Assembly: GCF_964019385.1 (NCBI RefSeq)
Contig: NC_088645.1
Span: 26,996,863-27,060,862, forward strand
DNA from: Sycon ciliatum
Lineage: Eukaryota > Porifera > Calcarea > Leucosolenida > Sycettidae
Length of the DNA stretch: 64,000 nt
Reading direction: 5' to 3'
Numbering within the stretch: the first letter of the stretch is position 1; each line of letters begins with the position of its first letter. The position numbers and the translations under genes were made by a program. Under the pieces are notes generated by a model. The model did not search any database. It was not told the DNA's origin and saw nothing but the letters and a program-made list of their open reading frames with translations. This document shows positions 10,296 through 21,022 of the stretch, piece after piece.

Positions 10296-12466
10296 GTTAC
10301 CTTTCACAGCTTGGTTCTCCAACAAGATACATACTGCCATGAGCCAGCTCGCTGTACATTGAATATACCGAAGATAAGAACATTAACCATCAATTAGTCA
10401 CATTCAGTATTCCATACTATACTTGTAATAATTATGTTGCCTTCACGTGAACGCAAACAGTGAATGCCGGTACTTTGTTTATAGAGTATAAAAAGGTAGA
10501 AAAGATGTGCCACACAGCTTCTATGAAAATAGACAACATACATCTAGTAAAAAAGTAATTATCGTGTTCGTTTCCAAAGGGAGCTCACGACAGCTGCTAA
10601 CACCCGGTAAACCCTAGCGGCAGATGCAGCGCCTAACTGTGGTGGTGAGTGGATAAGTCTCACAACCACTGACACAAGTGCCGAAAAAGACCCCATTAGC
10701 CGCAGCCATGTATCCCTTGTGCCTGGCCACAAGTTCCCAGTCGACTGTGGGTAGCAGCATGCCTGGAAAAACCGCTCCCAGGCAGGACTTGAACCAGGTA
10801 CCTCTCGTCTCAAGTCTCAAGTCTCAATCATGGTCTTTGGCCAACCCACTTTGCCTGCCTTCGGCGCGTAGATCAGACTCAGGATATCTACATGTGCCTG
10901 TGTAAAGGTAATCAGTACTAATCAAATATCGTTACAGTATATCTTGTTCTTTGGACACGCAGAACGCACCTGCTTTTCATTTTCAGCTTTCCAGCAAGTT
11001 AGATTCAGGCCTAATATTAATCTGGCTTTGGAAACATCATTGTCAATGTCATTGATATCAGATTCGGCCTCATTGTCAGTGCGATGCTCTGATGATATCG
11101 ATATGTTTGCGTATCATTCTTTTCACAATGATGTGCGAGTACATACCGGTATTATCATTTTTTTCCATTTCTGGAAAACTATTCTGTCCCTTCACCTACT
11201 TGCATGCTTGCATAGTCATATGGTTTCGTCTATCCTGTGGCATATATGTTCTAATGAATATGTCACAAACTAGTTTATGGTAAGATCAGGATTCGTTCAG
11301 TTTTCGAAATGCATTGTCCACCTCCTCTTTCCATGCCCATCAGTCGTGCAGCGGCCTCCAACAAATCATCCAATTGCACCCACAGGAATTAATGACTCAC
11401 CTCTAAAGCCGGTATGCACGCCAATGGCATTGCGTCTCCATTTCATTCTGTACGCCATATACACAACAAAGCTGAAACTGGATACATGCAGCTGCAAGGC
11501 ATTACAGAAATCGGGTTCTTTTTAAATTTCATTCTGCGGCAGGGCATTTCTTTCCAAGGCGTCCAGAAGCAGTCCAGCTTTTTCCCAAACACATTGAACG
11601 CCAGTCACAGTCTGTCTGAGTGCTGTGTATGTTCATGTCAGCTGGTTAACAACTGGATTCCATCTGTCACTGACACCTCCAGGGCCTACTAGGCTGCTGC
11701 CTGACAGTTTTGTGCGAGGCACTAGCCGCGCGGGTACATTCCACACAAATCTCCTGTAGAGATACTATTACTGCAGAAGGAGTTTGAAAGCTATCCAGCA
11801 CTACTGGTGTACTTGCGTACAGTGTTCTTAGTATGTATATTCCATAATTATGAAAAGGCAGAGTACACATCACTTGGATGATGGGAGTAGCTCAACTTGG
11901 CTCTCGTGCCGATTACCCATACATGGCAACAGTCACATCAGCGATAAAGTCTGCTCTGGGGAACAGCAGTACCCTAATGTATCAAAACTCTGAATGGTAG
12001 ATCACTAGCCACAGGGAAGCCCATTATACACTCGTAAGATGTTCATGATCCTTAGTTCACTCCACTGGGTCAACTTCACTCATATCACCTGATTAGTCTG
12101 TATATTGACGAACGAGTTGGCTGTCCTCACATTGGACATGAACATTTACATGTTTGTGTAGTGTTGTAGCGATGTGGCTAGAATTTACGGATACCTGGAT
12201 CGTGTCTCATGGCCGATCATAAACTTTGACAGTAGGTCTGGAACTCAACTTGTTCAAGTCTAGAAATAGATGAGAGCAGTCAGCTCATGCAGCTAGTGCA
12301 ACCACATGACATATAGTACCCAGCCCTGTTGTCAGTTATTCACACACAAGTCATGGATAACTACGGCAACACCGTTGTCTGTCAAAAAAAGCGCCATTGT
12401 TACAATGGAGAAAGAATCATGAAATATGGAGCTCCTTGCCGCTGGGTTGCATGTGCATATACTTAC
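10296..12466. other. Intergenic or intronic, no gene recognised
   Basis: About 2.2 kb without convincing coding sequence. Near 10780-10800 the minus strand has a box-B-like GGTTCAAGTCC followed by a conserved-looking region; it could be an old tRNA-derived SINE, but no A box was found. Confidence 0.4.
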
Positions 12467-12610
12467 AGGTGGGGAAGGTTTTGAAAAAAAGCATGTTCCC
12501 TGGTCCAAACACATCAAATACAGCTCCAGATAATGAGCGCTTGACGTGAACAGAGTAAGCAAACCAATAATGCAAGAGTGTATTGTTTTGTCGGGTACTA
12601 TCTCTTACTA
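12467..12610 (-). CDS. Possible small exon
   Basis: A 144-base minus-strand candidate exon with a consensus donor GTAAGTATATG at 12467 and a possible acceptor CATGCACAG at 12610. Both are phase 1 and the length is a multiple of three, as in the other surface-protein exons here. It encodes 48 residues including LHYWFAYSVHV and GPGNMLFFKTFPT. No domain is recognised and the acceptor has a poor pyrimidine tract, so this is tentative. Confidence 0.3.
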
Positions 12611-12828
12611 CTGTGCATGCTGGTATCAAAGTGAAAATTCCACACGGTTTTGCGTTATGCCTAGAACACGCTCCACAAACTCTTCCACCAAATTGTTTAA
12701 TAGTGTCTAGTAGTAGTAGTATAATTTATTATTGTAATAGGGAACACCCAACAGGCGTTGCCTTTTACTGGGAACCCTAATCTCCTGCTCTTTCTCTACT
12801 CGCAGGCTTATTACTTTATTTTTAGTTG

Positions 12829-12850
12829 TTAAAGGGGAAGTGCACCCTCA
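12829..12850 (+). repeat. Possible TTAA-type transposon end
   Basis: TTAA followed by AGGGGAAGTGCACCC, the style of end seen in Kolobok-like elements that use TTAA targets. It lies 150 bp upstream of the P2X7-like pseudogene. No matching inverted end was found downstream, so this is only suggestive. Confidence 0.35.
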
Positions 12851-12980
12851 AATCAACATCAGATATGTTATTAGGAAATATCAGCCTGTCAAATGGTGCC
12901 TGTCTCGTCTTCATCCGGTGACTGCGACCGAAGATATACGCAACTGAAATATCCCTTGGATCCATGTTTTTGGCGCCGCC

Positions 12981-13899
12981 ATGGCGTCGCGGAGCTGTGA
13001 CGTCAAAGAGATAGAGCAGCTCCTGGAGCTCCGAAGTTTTACTTCGACTTGGACGGAGAAGAAAGTGAAGTCGTGAATGTCGAAGGCGGAAACAGTATGA
13101 GCGGCGACGATTCAGACAGTAGGCCTAGCTCCTTGTCAGGAGATGACAGTGAATCTGAGGAGAGCGAGATGGACGCCAGTGATATCCTCGCGTACGCGAA
13201 GGAACTTGAATAAACGAACTGGCACTGGGCCACTCATAGCATAGGCGAGTAAGAGGGTACAGTGTCCTACCCTGCTTGGACATACATGTAATCTCTCCTC
13301 GCAGACAGTCTCCTCTTGAATTTAAAAGTCTAGCAGCGTTCACATCAATACTCAACTTATTCTTTTGCTCACTGAGCACACAATCTCTCCATTTTCTTTC
13401 TTCTGTTTTCTTTGTCAATTTTATCCTCCCTACCCAATCTCCCTTTGGTGCGTCCATGGAGCTATGAAGCTGAGACATCTGGTCGGCGGAGCTTAATGGG
13501 CCCCACCACCACACTCCATCATTCACCCCAGTGTCTGGAGATATGTGGATTTTGTAGAGAAAAAAATAAATAATACTAATTCCGAGGATGAGATCATGCA
13601 GATGTCGAGTGCGAAGCCAGTGGATGTAAATGCTGACGAAGCTGCAGCGGCTGCTGCCGACACTGACCTTCCTGTTTGCTTAGAGAACTGCTGGCCACCT
13701 GGCGATAGCGTTCGCATTACATCCTGGTGTGAATGTGGCAAATGCGTAGTTCAATTATTGCGGAACGACTGCAGTTGCTGCAAAGATGTTCAAGAATCGG
13801 CTGCGATTAGCGAATCTGGCTGCATTACTTGGACCTGACAGTTCGAAGAAAGCTGCAGAAACCAGCACGCACTCTACATTTGTATTGCACTGCGCGGCT
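12981..13899 (+). pseudogene. P2X7 cytoplasmic-domain-like (zinc-cysteine) protein, interrupted
   Basis: The start is an ATG in strong context (GCCGCCATGG) giving MASRSCDVKEIEQLLELR. A frameshift then leads into an acidic, Ser-rich segment (FYFDLDGEESEV to DILAYAKELE) that stops at 13211. After an inserted LINE 3' UTR fragment (about 13214-13583) coding resumes: an acidic/Ala-rich linker, then SWCECGKCVVQLL, DCSCCKDVQE and SGCIT. This is the C-x-C-G-x-C and C-x-C-C cysteine pattern of the P2X7 intracellular 'ballast' domain, which also occurs in many stand-alone invertebrate proteins. A TGA at 13836-13838 breaks it, but homologous sequence (FEESCRNQHALYI) continues. Frameshift, insertion and stop make it a pseudogene. 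Confidence 0.65.
13214..13583 (+). mobile_element. LINE 3' UTR fragment inserted in the P2X7-like gene
   Basis: Begins near CTGGCACTGGGC, a string also found at 9695 after the LINE C-terminus. It includes a diverged form of the GAGACCTTTGGTCGG motif near 13470 and ends in an A-rich AAAAAAATAAATAATA tail. Confidence 0.55.
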
Positions 13900-14127
13900 A
13901 TTTAGACACGATCCATCAGCCGGCTGGATCGAAGCCATCTGAATTTGAAAACCAGTACGTGCTAATATTGTAATACTGTCCTCGATGTTGCATTGGAGAA
14001 TGTATTTTTCATCAAAATAAATACTGCTCCCTGGCGCGAAAATATAGTCAGGACACTGGCTTGTATACTTCGTCAAAAATAATTTTGTTGTAGTGTGCTG
14101 CTGTTGCACTGAAATGTACGTTGACAT

Positions 14128-15483
14128 GTGAGATTAACAACAGGAAGATCTACTCTCCTGTTCCCCACCGAATTGTTATTGAATTATATACAGATGCAAT
14201 TACTCAAGTCTGTGGACAACAACTGTTTCGCTCTGTTAGAGCTCATCAGCACAGCTGAGAGGACCGAAGCGCAGCTCTTCGCAATGAAATACGTTTCCGT
14301 AAAGCAAAGCATTTTTATAAAGAGCTGCAAACCCCGCCAAGAGTGCTCGAAATGCTCAAAGAGCAGTGAGCGCTGCACAAGGCGAGCGGCAAGGATTCGC
14401 GCTAAGGTAAGAGTGCTCAACCTGACGACATTGCTGACGCTAGGGAGCATAATACTCAAATCTGTGGACAGCATCTGTTTCGTTCTGTTAGAGCTCATCA
14501 GCACAGCTCAGAGGACCGAAGCGCAGCTCTTCGCAATGAAATACGTTTCCGTAAAGCAAAGCATTTTTATAGAGAGCTGCAAACCCCGCCAAGAGTGCTC
14601 GAAATGCTCCAAGAGCAGTGAGCGTTGCACAGGGCGAGCGGCAAGGGCTCCTAAGGTAAGAGTGCTCAACCTGACGACAGTGCTGACGCTAGGGAGCATA
14701 ATAATAAAGTCTGTGGACAGCAACTGTTTCGCTTTGTTAGAGCTCATCAGCACAGCTCAGAGGACCGAAGCGCAGCTCTTCCCAAGGAAATACGTTTCCG
14801 CAAAGCAAAGCATTTTTATAAAGAGCTGCAAACCCCGTCAAGAGTGCTCGAAATGCCCCAAGAGCAGTGAGCGTTGCACAAGGCGAGCGGCAAGGGTTCG
14901 CGCTAAGGTAAGAGTGCTCAACCTGACGACATTGCTGACGCTAGGGAGCATAATACTCAAGTCTGTGGACAGCAACTGTTTCGCTCTGTTAGAGCACATC
15001 AGCACAGCTCAGAGGACCGAAGCGCAGCTCTTCGCAATGAAATACGTTTCCGCAAAGCAAAGCATTTTTATAAAGAGCTGCAAACCCCGTCAAGAGTGCT
15101 CGAAATGCTCCAAGAGCAGTGAGCGTTGCACAAGGCGAGCGGCAAGGGTTCGCGCTAAGGTAAGAGTGCTCAACCTGACGACATTGCTGACGCTAGGGAG
15201 CATAATACTCAAGTCTGTACAGATGCAATTAGACACAAATTACATTGGCGAAAGCTCATTGCTACAAATCTCCGTGGGTTTATATTTTCAGGTGAACTAT
15301 ACCATGGATTGGCAGAAGCAACAGATGAAAGCCAACCACACTGGCCTGGATGAGGGAAGCTCCTCCATCCAAGGCAGCGCTGCAACGCTTCAAAGTAGCA
15401 GTGTACAAGTACCTCCTGGTGCAAACTTGTGGCACTGCTGGCGACATGCACACTACAGACTAGCATATTGCCTGATGGCCTAA
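14128..15483 (+). CDS. Open frame built on a 252-bp tandem repeat
   Basis: A 451-codon frame, four-fifths of it four 84-residue repeats (KSVD.NCFALLELIS, RTEAQLFAMKYVS, then SCKPRQECSKCSKSSERC and LTTLLTLGSII). The unit length is a multiple of three (one unit has lost one codon), so the frame stays open through all four. Each copy also contains AAG|GTAAGAG, a good splice-donor sequence, at the same place. That leaves two readings: a real repetitive Cys-containing protein, or duplicated exons with donors that happen to remain open. No known domain. The flanks after 15215 are unique. The first Met is the frame's own start and has no support. Confidence 0.35.
   Translation: MRLTTGRSTLLFPTELLLNYIQMQLLKSVDNNCFALLELISTAERTEAQLFAMKYVSVKQSIFIKSCKPRQECSKCSKSSERCTRRAARIRAKVRVLNLTTLLTLGSIILKSVDSICFVLLELISTAQRTEAQLFAMKYVSVKQSIFIESCKPRQECSKCSKSSERCTGRAARAPKVRVLNLTTVLTLGSIIIKSVDSNCFALLELISTAQRTEAQLFPRKYVSAKQSIFIKSCKPRQECSKCPKSSERCTRRAARVRAKVRVLNLTTLLTLGSIILKSVDSNCFALLEHISTAQRTEAQLFAMKYVSAKQSIFIKSCKPRQECSKCSKSSERCTRRAARVRAKVRVLNLTTLLTLGSIILKSVQMQLDTNYIGESSLLQISVGLYFQVNYTMDWQKQQMKANHTGLDEGSSSIQGSAATLQSSSVQVPPGANLWHCWRHAHYRLAYCLMA
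14195..15231. repeat. Tandem repeat, 4 units of about 252 bp
   Basis: Unit starts (TCTGTGGAC) at 14209, 14461, 14710 and 14962, with a partial fifth at 15214; spacings 252, 249, 252, 252. Copies differ at only a few positions each. The array is bounded on both sides by TACAGATGCAATTA (about 14189 and 15218), so it sits between short direct repeats. Confidence 0.9.
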
Positions 15484-15971
15484 CTCATTCTTCTTTCTTT
15501 CTTTCTTTTTTTAATCCCCCCCCCCCTGGTGCGCCTGGAGAGCCATTATACGGAGACCTTTGGTCGGAGGATTCCACAACGCCCCACCTACACAGCTGAG
15601 CTAGTAGATACTATTAATCAGCCCCGACTCAATAGTAAATTTAAAAATGATTTTTTATTAATTTATTTTAACTGTTGTTAGTTCTGTCAACCCTCAACTT
15701 CTGTGTTCTAGTCATTTCTTCGTTCTCCCTGCATGCAACTTTGTTATCTTTCTTGCTCTTTTTTTTGTCTCGAGCCGGCTTTGTGTTCTTTCAAAAAAAA
15801 ATAAGAAAAGCCAGTCATAAGTTCTCGTTATTCGTAGCGCATACGACCTTTTCTGTTTAACAATGATAGGAGCGATGAGCAATATAAGAATTCATCGAAC
15901 TAGCCTTCGTACAACGCTCTTCAGGAAGCATCGTTGTCCTGATTAACAAATTTCAAAACAGACCGTTATAA
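15484..15971. other. No gene recognised; LINE 3' UTR remnant
   Basis: Near 15555-15580 the LINE-tail motif GGAGACCTTTGGTCGG occurs, followed by T-rich sequence. Otherwise unassigned. Confidence 0.4.
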
Positions 15972-16026
15972 AGCATCACACGACGTAAGTTTCGCTGTAT
16001 GGTTCATGACGGCTCATCAGGTGTGC
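15972..16026 (-). ncRNA. Hammerhead ribozyme motif, second family
   Basis: On the minus strand: stem I CACAC / GUGUG, core CUGAUGA, stem II GCCGU / ACAGC (one mismatch from GCCGU/ACGGC), GAAA, minimal stem III (C-G) with loop UUAC, and cleavage triplet GUC. A relative with complementary differences lies at 31961-32011. The stem I pairing is perfect over 5 bp. The core is complete, so it may still cleave weakly. Confidence 0.65.
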
Positions 16027-16067
16027 AATTTGAAACTCCGGTATTGAGCCAATAATAAAAGTAGAAA

Positions 16068-16160
16068 GGAAAAGAACATATGGAAACGAGTTAAGATTAA
16101 CTTTCCACCACTGTAACTAGATACTATATACAGTCAGAAAGTGCAACAACTAGGCACAAA
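16068..16160 (+). repeat. Foldback element, left arm
   Basis: Inverse of 17258-17342 continued at 18986-18996. Landmarks: AGAAAGGAAAAG, CATATGGAAACGAGTTA, ACTAGATACTATATA and AACAACTAGGCA. Arm identity is high with scattered changes. Confidence 0.7.
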
Positions 16161-16204
16161 ACTGAAATCTTGTTTTGTAGTCAACTAGTCCATCACAATT
16201 TCAT

Positions 16205-16520
16205 GCATGAGGAGTAGTGTAGGAGTTTGGCTTTCGGCTTGTACAATTCGTTTTCGCCAAGCTCCCCTTTTTTTACTTATCTTTGATATAATATGACCCA
16301 CTCAAGTTGGGTGGTGTGCTGCTTTGCTGCTTCGACTTGTAGTTAGACCACTTTGTCAAATATCCTACTGGTCTTTTCATCGTCCGATAACAATAGACCA
16401 TCTTTGTTCCGTTGGGACTGTAGCTTGTGCTCGTTTTCGTTGCGCTTGCCTTCCCCTCTTTGGTCTTTCCATAACCTTGAACCTTCCTAGTTGGAAGGCT
16501 GTCGGTTAGCGCTAGGGAGA
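16205..16520 (+). repeat. Dispersed repeat related to 32070-32385
   Basis: Shares CTTTCGG(C/T)TTGT, CCAAGTTGGGTGG, CATCGTC or relative, GTTGGAAGG or AAAGGTTGTTGG along its length with the segment that follows the hammerhead at 31.96 kb, at roughly 70 percent similarity by eye. Here the associated hammerhead is inverted and just upstream. Confidence 0.5.
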
Positions 16521-16656
16521 TGTGTTGTTGTTATGTTTATTTTAATTCTCAAACCAAACGGGCAGATCTGTACATTGAAAAGGTGGCGAGTGCAGATAGA
16601 AAGCAGTAATTAATAAAATTGGGGAGGGATGTAATAAGGATAGAGGTGGAGAAATA

Positions 16657-17231
16657 CTAAGCCAGCGGATCATCAAACAAGACGTTTGGTACTCTAGGTA
16701 CTAAGGGTGTGCGAGATCTTGCTGGCGCGGAACTTGCGGAGCGTGAAGATGGCACGTATATGGATTGGCAAGGTGTTCCACAGCTGGGCGCCCCAGAACG
16801 CGAGTCGACCTTTGCCGAACCAGGTGCAAACTGGTGGTTGGCGCAGACCCATGGTGGAGTGCAACCTAGTTGGGCCAGCTGACAAAGGAACTGGGAGGGC
16901 TTGCAGATCGGAGCTTGCTTGCCCATTCCGAGACGTCCAGACAAGAACGATGAACTTCTGTCTGAATATCTCGGATACTCTGTAGGTGTCCAATTTCAGT
17001 AGGAGGGTTCGCGGAGGTGTGATAGGAGAGTCCGAAAACCGCCCTTGCCGCCCCGATTTTGCATGACTTGTAGCCGATCCAATTGGTTGGCAGTAAGAAG
17101 CGGGGGAAACGCATTGGATCCGTGCATCAGGTCTGACATGATGGTCGCTTTAAAGTAGAGAATTCGGCTCTGATGAGTCAAGCAGCGACGCAACCTCCAT
17201 AGTGCTCCGATGTTGAAGCTTGGTGTCAGGA
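16657..17231 (-). mobile_element. LINE 3'-end fragment
   Basis: Minus-strand reading gives LRRCLTHQSRILYFKATI, then GSNAFPPLLTANQLDRLQVMQ, the thumb/C-terminal region of a LINE reverse transcriptase. A frame change follows, and the typical C-terminus GAQLWNTLPIHIR and FRASKISHTL lies at about 16710-16790. The catalytic domain is missing (5' truncation), and frame changes show it is dead. It sits inside the foldback element, next to its right arm. Confidence 0.65.
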
Positions 17232-17257
17232 CGTCGAATGTCTCAGTACTCTGCCAG

Positions 17258-17342
17258 TTTTTTGCCTAGTTGTTTCACTTTCTGACTATATATAGTATCT
17301 AGTTACCGTGGTGGAGATTTACTCATAACTCGTTTCCATATG
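17258..17342 (-). repeat. Foldback element, right arm (interrupted)
   Basis: Inverse of the left arm up to CATATG at 17337-17342. The missing outer part of the arm (TCCTTTTCCTTTCT) resumes at 18986 after the nested 1.64-kb element. Confidence 0.7.
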
Positions 17343-18979
17343 ACCCGCGCTCTGCGAAAACCGACCTTAGGTGCTTCGTAATTTTTTCGAGAAAAAGAAC
17401 AAAACGTCACGGTCTGTCGATTTTTGAAGATCACAAGGTGAGAGTCATGGCGGAACGAAGCAGAAGACAGTCGCTAGCTCAAATAATTGCTGTGGGCTTC
17501 TCCCAGAGGTTTCATCCGAACTCCTTTACGATGAATAGTCATTTTTGGCCTGGTCCAATCGCAGTTCTGATAACAGCAGTGCCAAGGAGAGTTGCATGTG
17601 GAATAGCAGGACGCAACGCTGATCGAGCTGGACGGCCATGCGGAGGAGAATTTCGAACAGGCGTCAGTTTTGCCACCAGCCCAGCCCCTCAATGCCGGCA
17701 ATAAACAGAGTGCAGACCAAGAAAAATCGGTTCAAGTACTGTCTACAATCCAGGAGGCGCGCGACAAGTTTGACAAGGGCTGTAGTTGTTCCGCACTGGT
17801 GCTGTTTGAAGAGCGTGACACTTGGAACCTTGCTTTACATTTACAGCGCACACAGCGCACGTCCTGACCAAGTCAGAGCGCTGCTTGTGTTTAGGCGGAA
17901 AGCTAGACGTGCTCAGGAGACGTGGTGAGGCTACCCAGCGCGTCCAGCATGCTGGGAGATGTGATAGATGGGGCTCAACAATACTACTCTGAACTACTGA
18001 AGACTTCAGTCAGTGGCTGGTGTGGAAGTCATGTACATGCTTGTCAGGAAGTCTTTGTGTATGCCTCCAGCCCAGGATCAAGCCCTGGGTGCTGAAATCT
18101 GTGCAGGCTGCTGTCAGCGCAAGTCAGTGAAATCAGCCCAACACAGGAATTGAATGAACTCTGGAATGCACTGCCTGTGGAAGATGTTGTGGAGCTGAAG
18201 CATGTTATACTTTATAGAGCATTATGCTATAGCTCATGGCTTCCCTTAAACTGCAGATCCACATGGGCACAACAAGCCAGTACCAACCTACATGTATTTG
18301 CCCAGTATCACTACGAAGAAGCTTGTTCACCAGGCGTTCACAAAGCCTGGTGGCAAAGCTGCATACAGTACGTTTGGCAAGATTTGGAAAAGAGACTGCC
18401 ATGATATCACCGATTATGAAACAATGTGTGCGGCAGATGTAGACATAACTACAGTAGATGTTCTACTACCAGTACCAGATAAAACTATCAATATCCTTTA
18501 ACCTGGCATTGATCCGAGCTTCTTCACTGCTTTGCACCTGCCTCTACCCATCACTCTGGCTGGCATATCCTCATACAGAGCCAAATACCTCTTCCAGCAG
18601 ATTCGTGAGCAACACCATCCACAGAAGAGAGAAAGAATGTGTCTATCTCCACAACAGGAAGATCTAATGCCATCATAAACCTTTCCTTTTGAAGATTATG
18701 ACATACAGATTTATTCTGCAAAGTTTGGTTGCAATCATGCTGCTTGAATTCTCACAGCATTGGCTCCAAAATGTAGCATAAAATCCAGGATTTTTTGCTA
18801 CTTGTCCTCAAAATATTGTAGGAAAAGTGCAAAGAAATTGTCATTGTATCTAACCGAATATGTATGCAATCCACCTAAAACTTCACCAGAAGTTGAAGAA
18901 AGGGTCATGGGTCAACAATCCAGCACAAACTCAATTTCGCCAAAATAGCACCTAAGGTCGGTTTTCGCAGAGCGCTGGT
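17343..18979. mobile_element. 1.64-kb TIR transposon nested in the foldback arm
   Basis: Perfect-looking inverted ends of 33 bp with one mismatch: ACC(C/A)GCGCTCTGCG, then AAAACCGACCTTAGGTGC. It is flanked on both sides by CATATG (17337-17342 and 18980-18985), while the uninterrupted arm has one CATATG. Because CATATG is a palindrome, the true duplication could be TA, ATAT or CATATG. The interior has remnants of a transposase-like gene (see 17660-18500). Confidence 0.8.
17660..18500 (+). pseudogene. Transposase-family remnant
   Basis: Frame at 17670-17867: AGNKQSADQEKSVQ and IQEARDKFDKGCSCSA...FEERDTWNLAL, resembling the Cys-containing N-terminal region of a transposase-like family common in cnidarian and mollusc genomes (KGC-x-C pattern). 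Frame at 18230-18500: IAHGF, then GHNKPVPTYMYLPS, TTKKLVHQAF and YSTFGKIWKRDC, which matches that family's later region (S/T-F-x-x-I-W-x-R). Between them the frame is broken several times, and no DDE core is visible. The family is recognised from memory only. It lies wholly inside the TIRs, supporting a transposase origin. Confidence 0.5.
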
Positions 18980-18996
18980 CATATGTCCTTTTCCTT

Positions 18997-19469
18997 TCTG
19001 CATACAAATGTTTTCATTTTTTGGTGTTGTGTTTTAATCATTCACCATGCCACCGTGATATTAAGTAGTCGGGTCAGGGGTGTTAGTCAACAACTTGAGA
19101 GATATTACATCTTGCTTTTTTACGCAACGGTACCTGGGTACCATCCATTGCTTTTTGCCTCCCTGGTGAATTTCCATCTCGCTGTTTCTGGCTAATACCA
19201 GTTCTATCGCATTTATCAATCGTCCGTATTGGCGGCACGCCATCGTGGAATAAAAGAATAATACTAATACCATTTAAATAGTTTCTAACAGGTTCAGATG
19301 GGCGAGACCCCGAGCACGGTGTCGCCCATAGCTTGAGATTTGTAGTTCTTATTTCTTTCTTAAGTTTCCTGTCTCGAAGAACTTATACTTTACACGCGAT
19401 ATGTACCGTACCCGCCTGATTAATACCCATTGGGCAGAATTTATTCAATGTGCATCACAGGTGGGGCTC
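18997..19469. other. No gene recognised
   Basis: T-rich sequence with no domain or repeat noticed. Confidence 0.35.
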
Positions 19470-19605
19470 TAAAAGAGGGCACTATTCAAGAGAGGGCGCT
19501 ATTTAAGGGACGGCACTATTCAAGAAAGGGCACTATTCAAGATAGGGCACTATTCGAGAGAGGGCACTATTCGAGAGAGGGCACAATTCAAGAGAGAGCA
19601 TTTTC
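19470..19605 (+). repeat. 17-bp tandem repeat, about 7 copies
   Basis: Imperfect copies of AGAGGGCACTATTCAAG. Isolated copies recur near 19750-19795 and 20010-20030, so the satellite is scattered over 550 bp. Confidence 0.85.
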
Positions 19606-19945
19606 AATGCTGGTTAATGTAGGTCATACAGCATAAAAAACAAACACAGAAAAAAGAGCCTGAAGTTTACTTTACACTATCCCGACTATCTAGGACTGAC
19701 AACAAGAACTGTGATTAGTGACCCTGTGGCACACTTTGCAGTTAGATACAGATGGGGCACTATTTAACTTGGGAGAGGGTACTACAAGAGAGGGCACTTT
19801 TCAATGCTGGTAAATGTAGGTCATCCAGCATAAAAACAAAGGCAGAAAAGAACAACAAAGCCAAACGTTCACTATACACTATCCCGACTCAACAGGAACG
19901 GCAACAAGAACTGTCATCTTGATCCTGAAACCACCAGTACAATGG
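19570..19945 (+). repeat. Diverged direct duplication, about 205 bp
   Basis: 19575-19735 (TTTTCAATGCTGG, GTAGGTCAT, CACTATCCCGACT, CAACAAGAACTGT) recurs at 19787-19940 with changes. It follows the 17-bp repeat both times. Confidence 0.65.
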
Positions 19946-21022
19946 TAAGGACAAGAACAACAGCAAACGAACATCAAACGTGCACTTGCTCATGGTTACA
20001 AGCTCTGGGGGCACTATTCAAGAGAGGGCTAACGATCGCGTGAGAACGGTAAGATATTTCTCATCGTTCCTATTATTGTTCTTCACATTACATTCCCATC
20101 ACATTCGTTTTATTTCTGTGTCCATCACCACTTTCTCTAGAATATGTTCGTGACATCATCTCAATAAAACCCTTCGTGAAATGAGGCTTCAGCTGGTTCT
20201 GTTTATTGCAATCCCAAAAGCCCTATGCATCAATCATATTCTTTTTCCAATGGAGTTTGATATTTATTTAGCAACCTACATGTACTTGGAAAAACACATC
20301 TTGAAAACGTAAAGAAACATGCACCAGTTTTATAGGAGAAAAGTGAGAAATAATCGCGGAATAGGAATTGAGAAGAAAGGACGAGGTGAAGTGTGTGTAT
20401 GCATATGGAGTAGGTCAGAGAATATTAGAAAAGAAGAAACAACATTACAAGTTACTTGATGGAAAACAATCTACATATTAAGTGCCTCCAATAACCCTGG
20501 AAAAAAGATTAACGAGATTAATGGCAAGTTTTGCTTGGGGGAAGTTGTTGAAGTGTGTGATTAGCCTACCTATAGATGAGTTGTTTGCTGCGCTGAGGAC
20601 AACGTGAGTTAAAGGAATCGATTTTGAAATGAACTCTTTTGAGCAGCAAGAAAAAGAGCGACGGCCCTTAAGTCAATCCCTGAATTCCCTGGGACCACGA
20701 TAGGAGAGCAACATAATCCAAAGATAGAATGAGAATAGAGGATGCGATGGAGAGTACGCTGTGGTTGGCTATAAAATAACCTGCAATCGCCACGAAAAGT
20801 GGTCATTGGCTGCCCCAGCCACGTATTTCTTGGAATAAAACTATTAAAAACTAAACACCAAACTGAGGAATTGTCAAAAAACGTATTAGGAAAATCGATG
20901 CAACGGGGTAAAAATGCAAGAATTTATACTGAGATGAATTGTGCTGAGGAAAAACAATAGGCAAAGAACACAGAGAAGCAAACCAAATTACAGAAAATGA
21001 TGAAATGCACCCAATCAGTGAG
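19946..21022. other. No gene recognised
   Basis: Presumed downstream region of the receptor gene ending at 21023. No coding signal. Confidence 0.35.

Noticed and set aside
14184-14753. Minus-strand frames across the 252-bp repeat
   Set aside because: Repeat-driven shadows; no domain.
17170-17200. Hammerhead core CUCUGAUGAGUC
   Set aside because: No GAAA or stem II follows; lies in LINE coding sequence.
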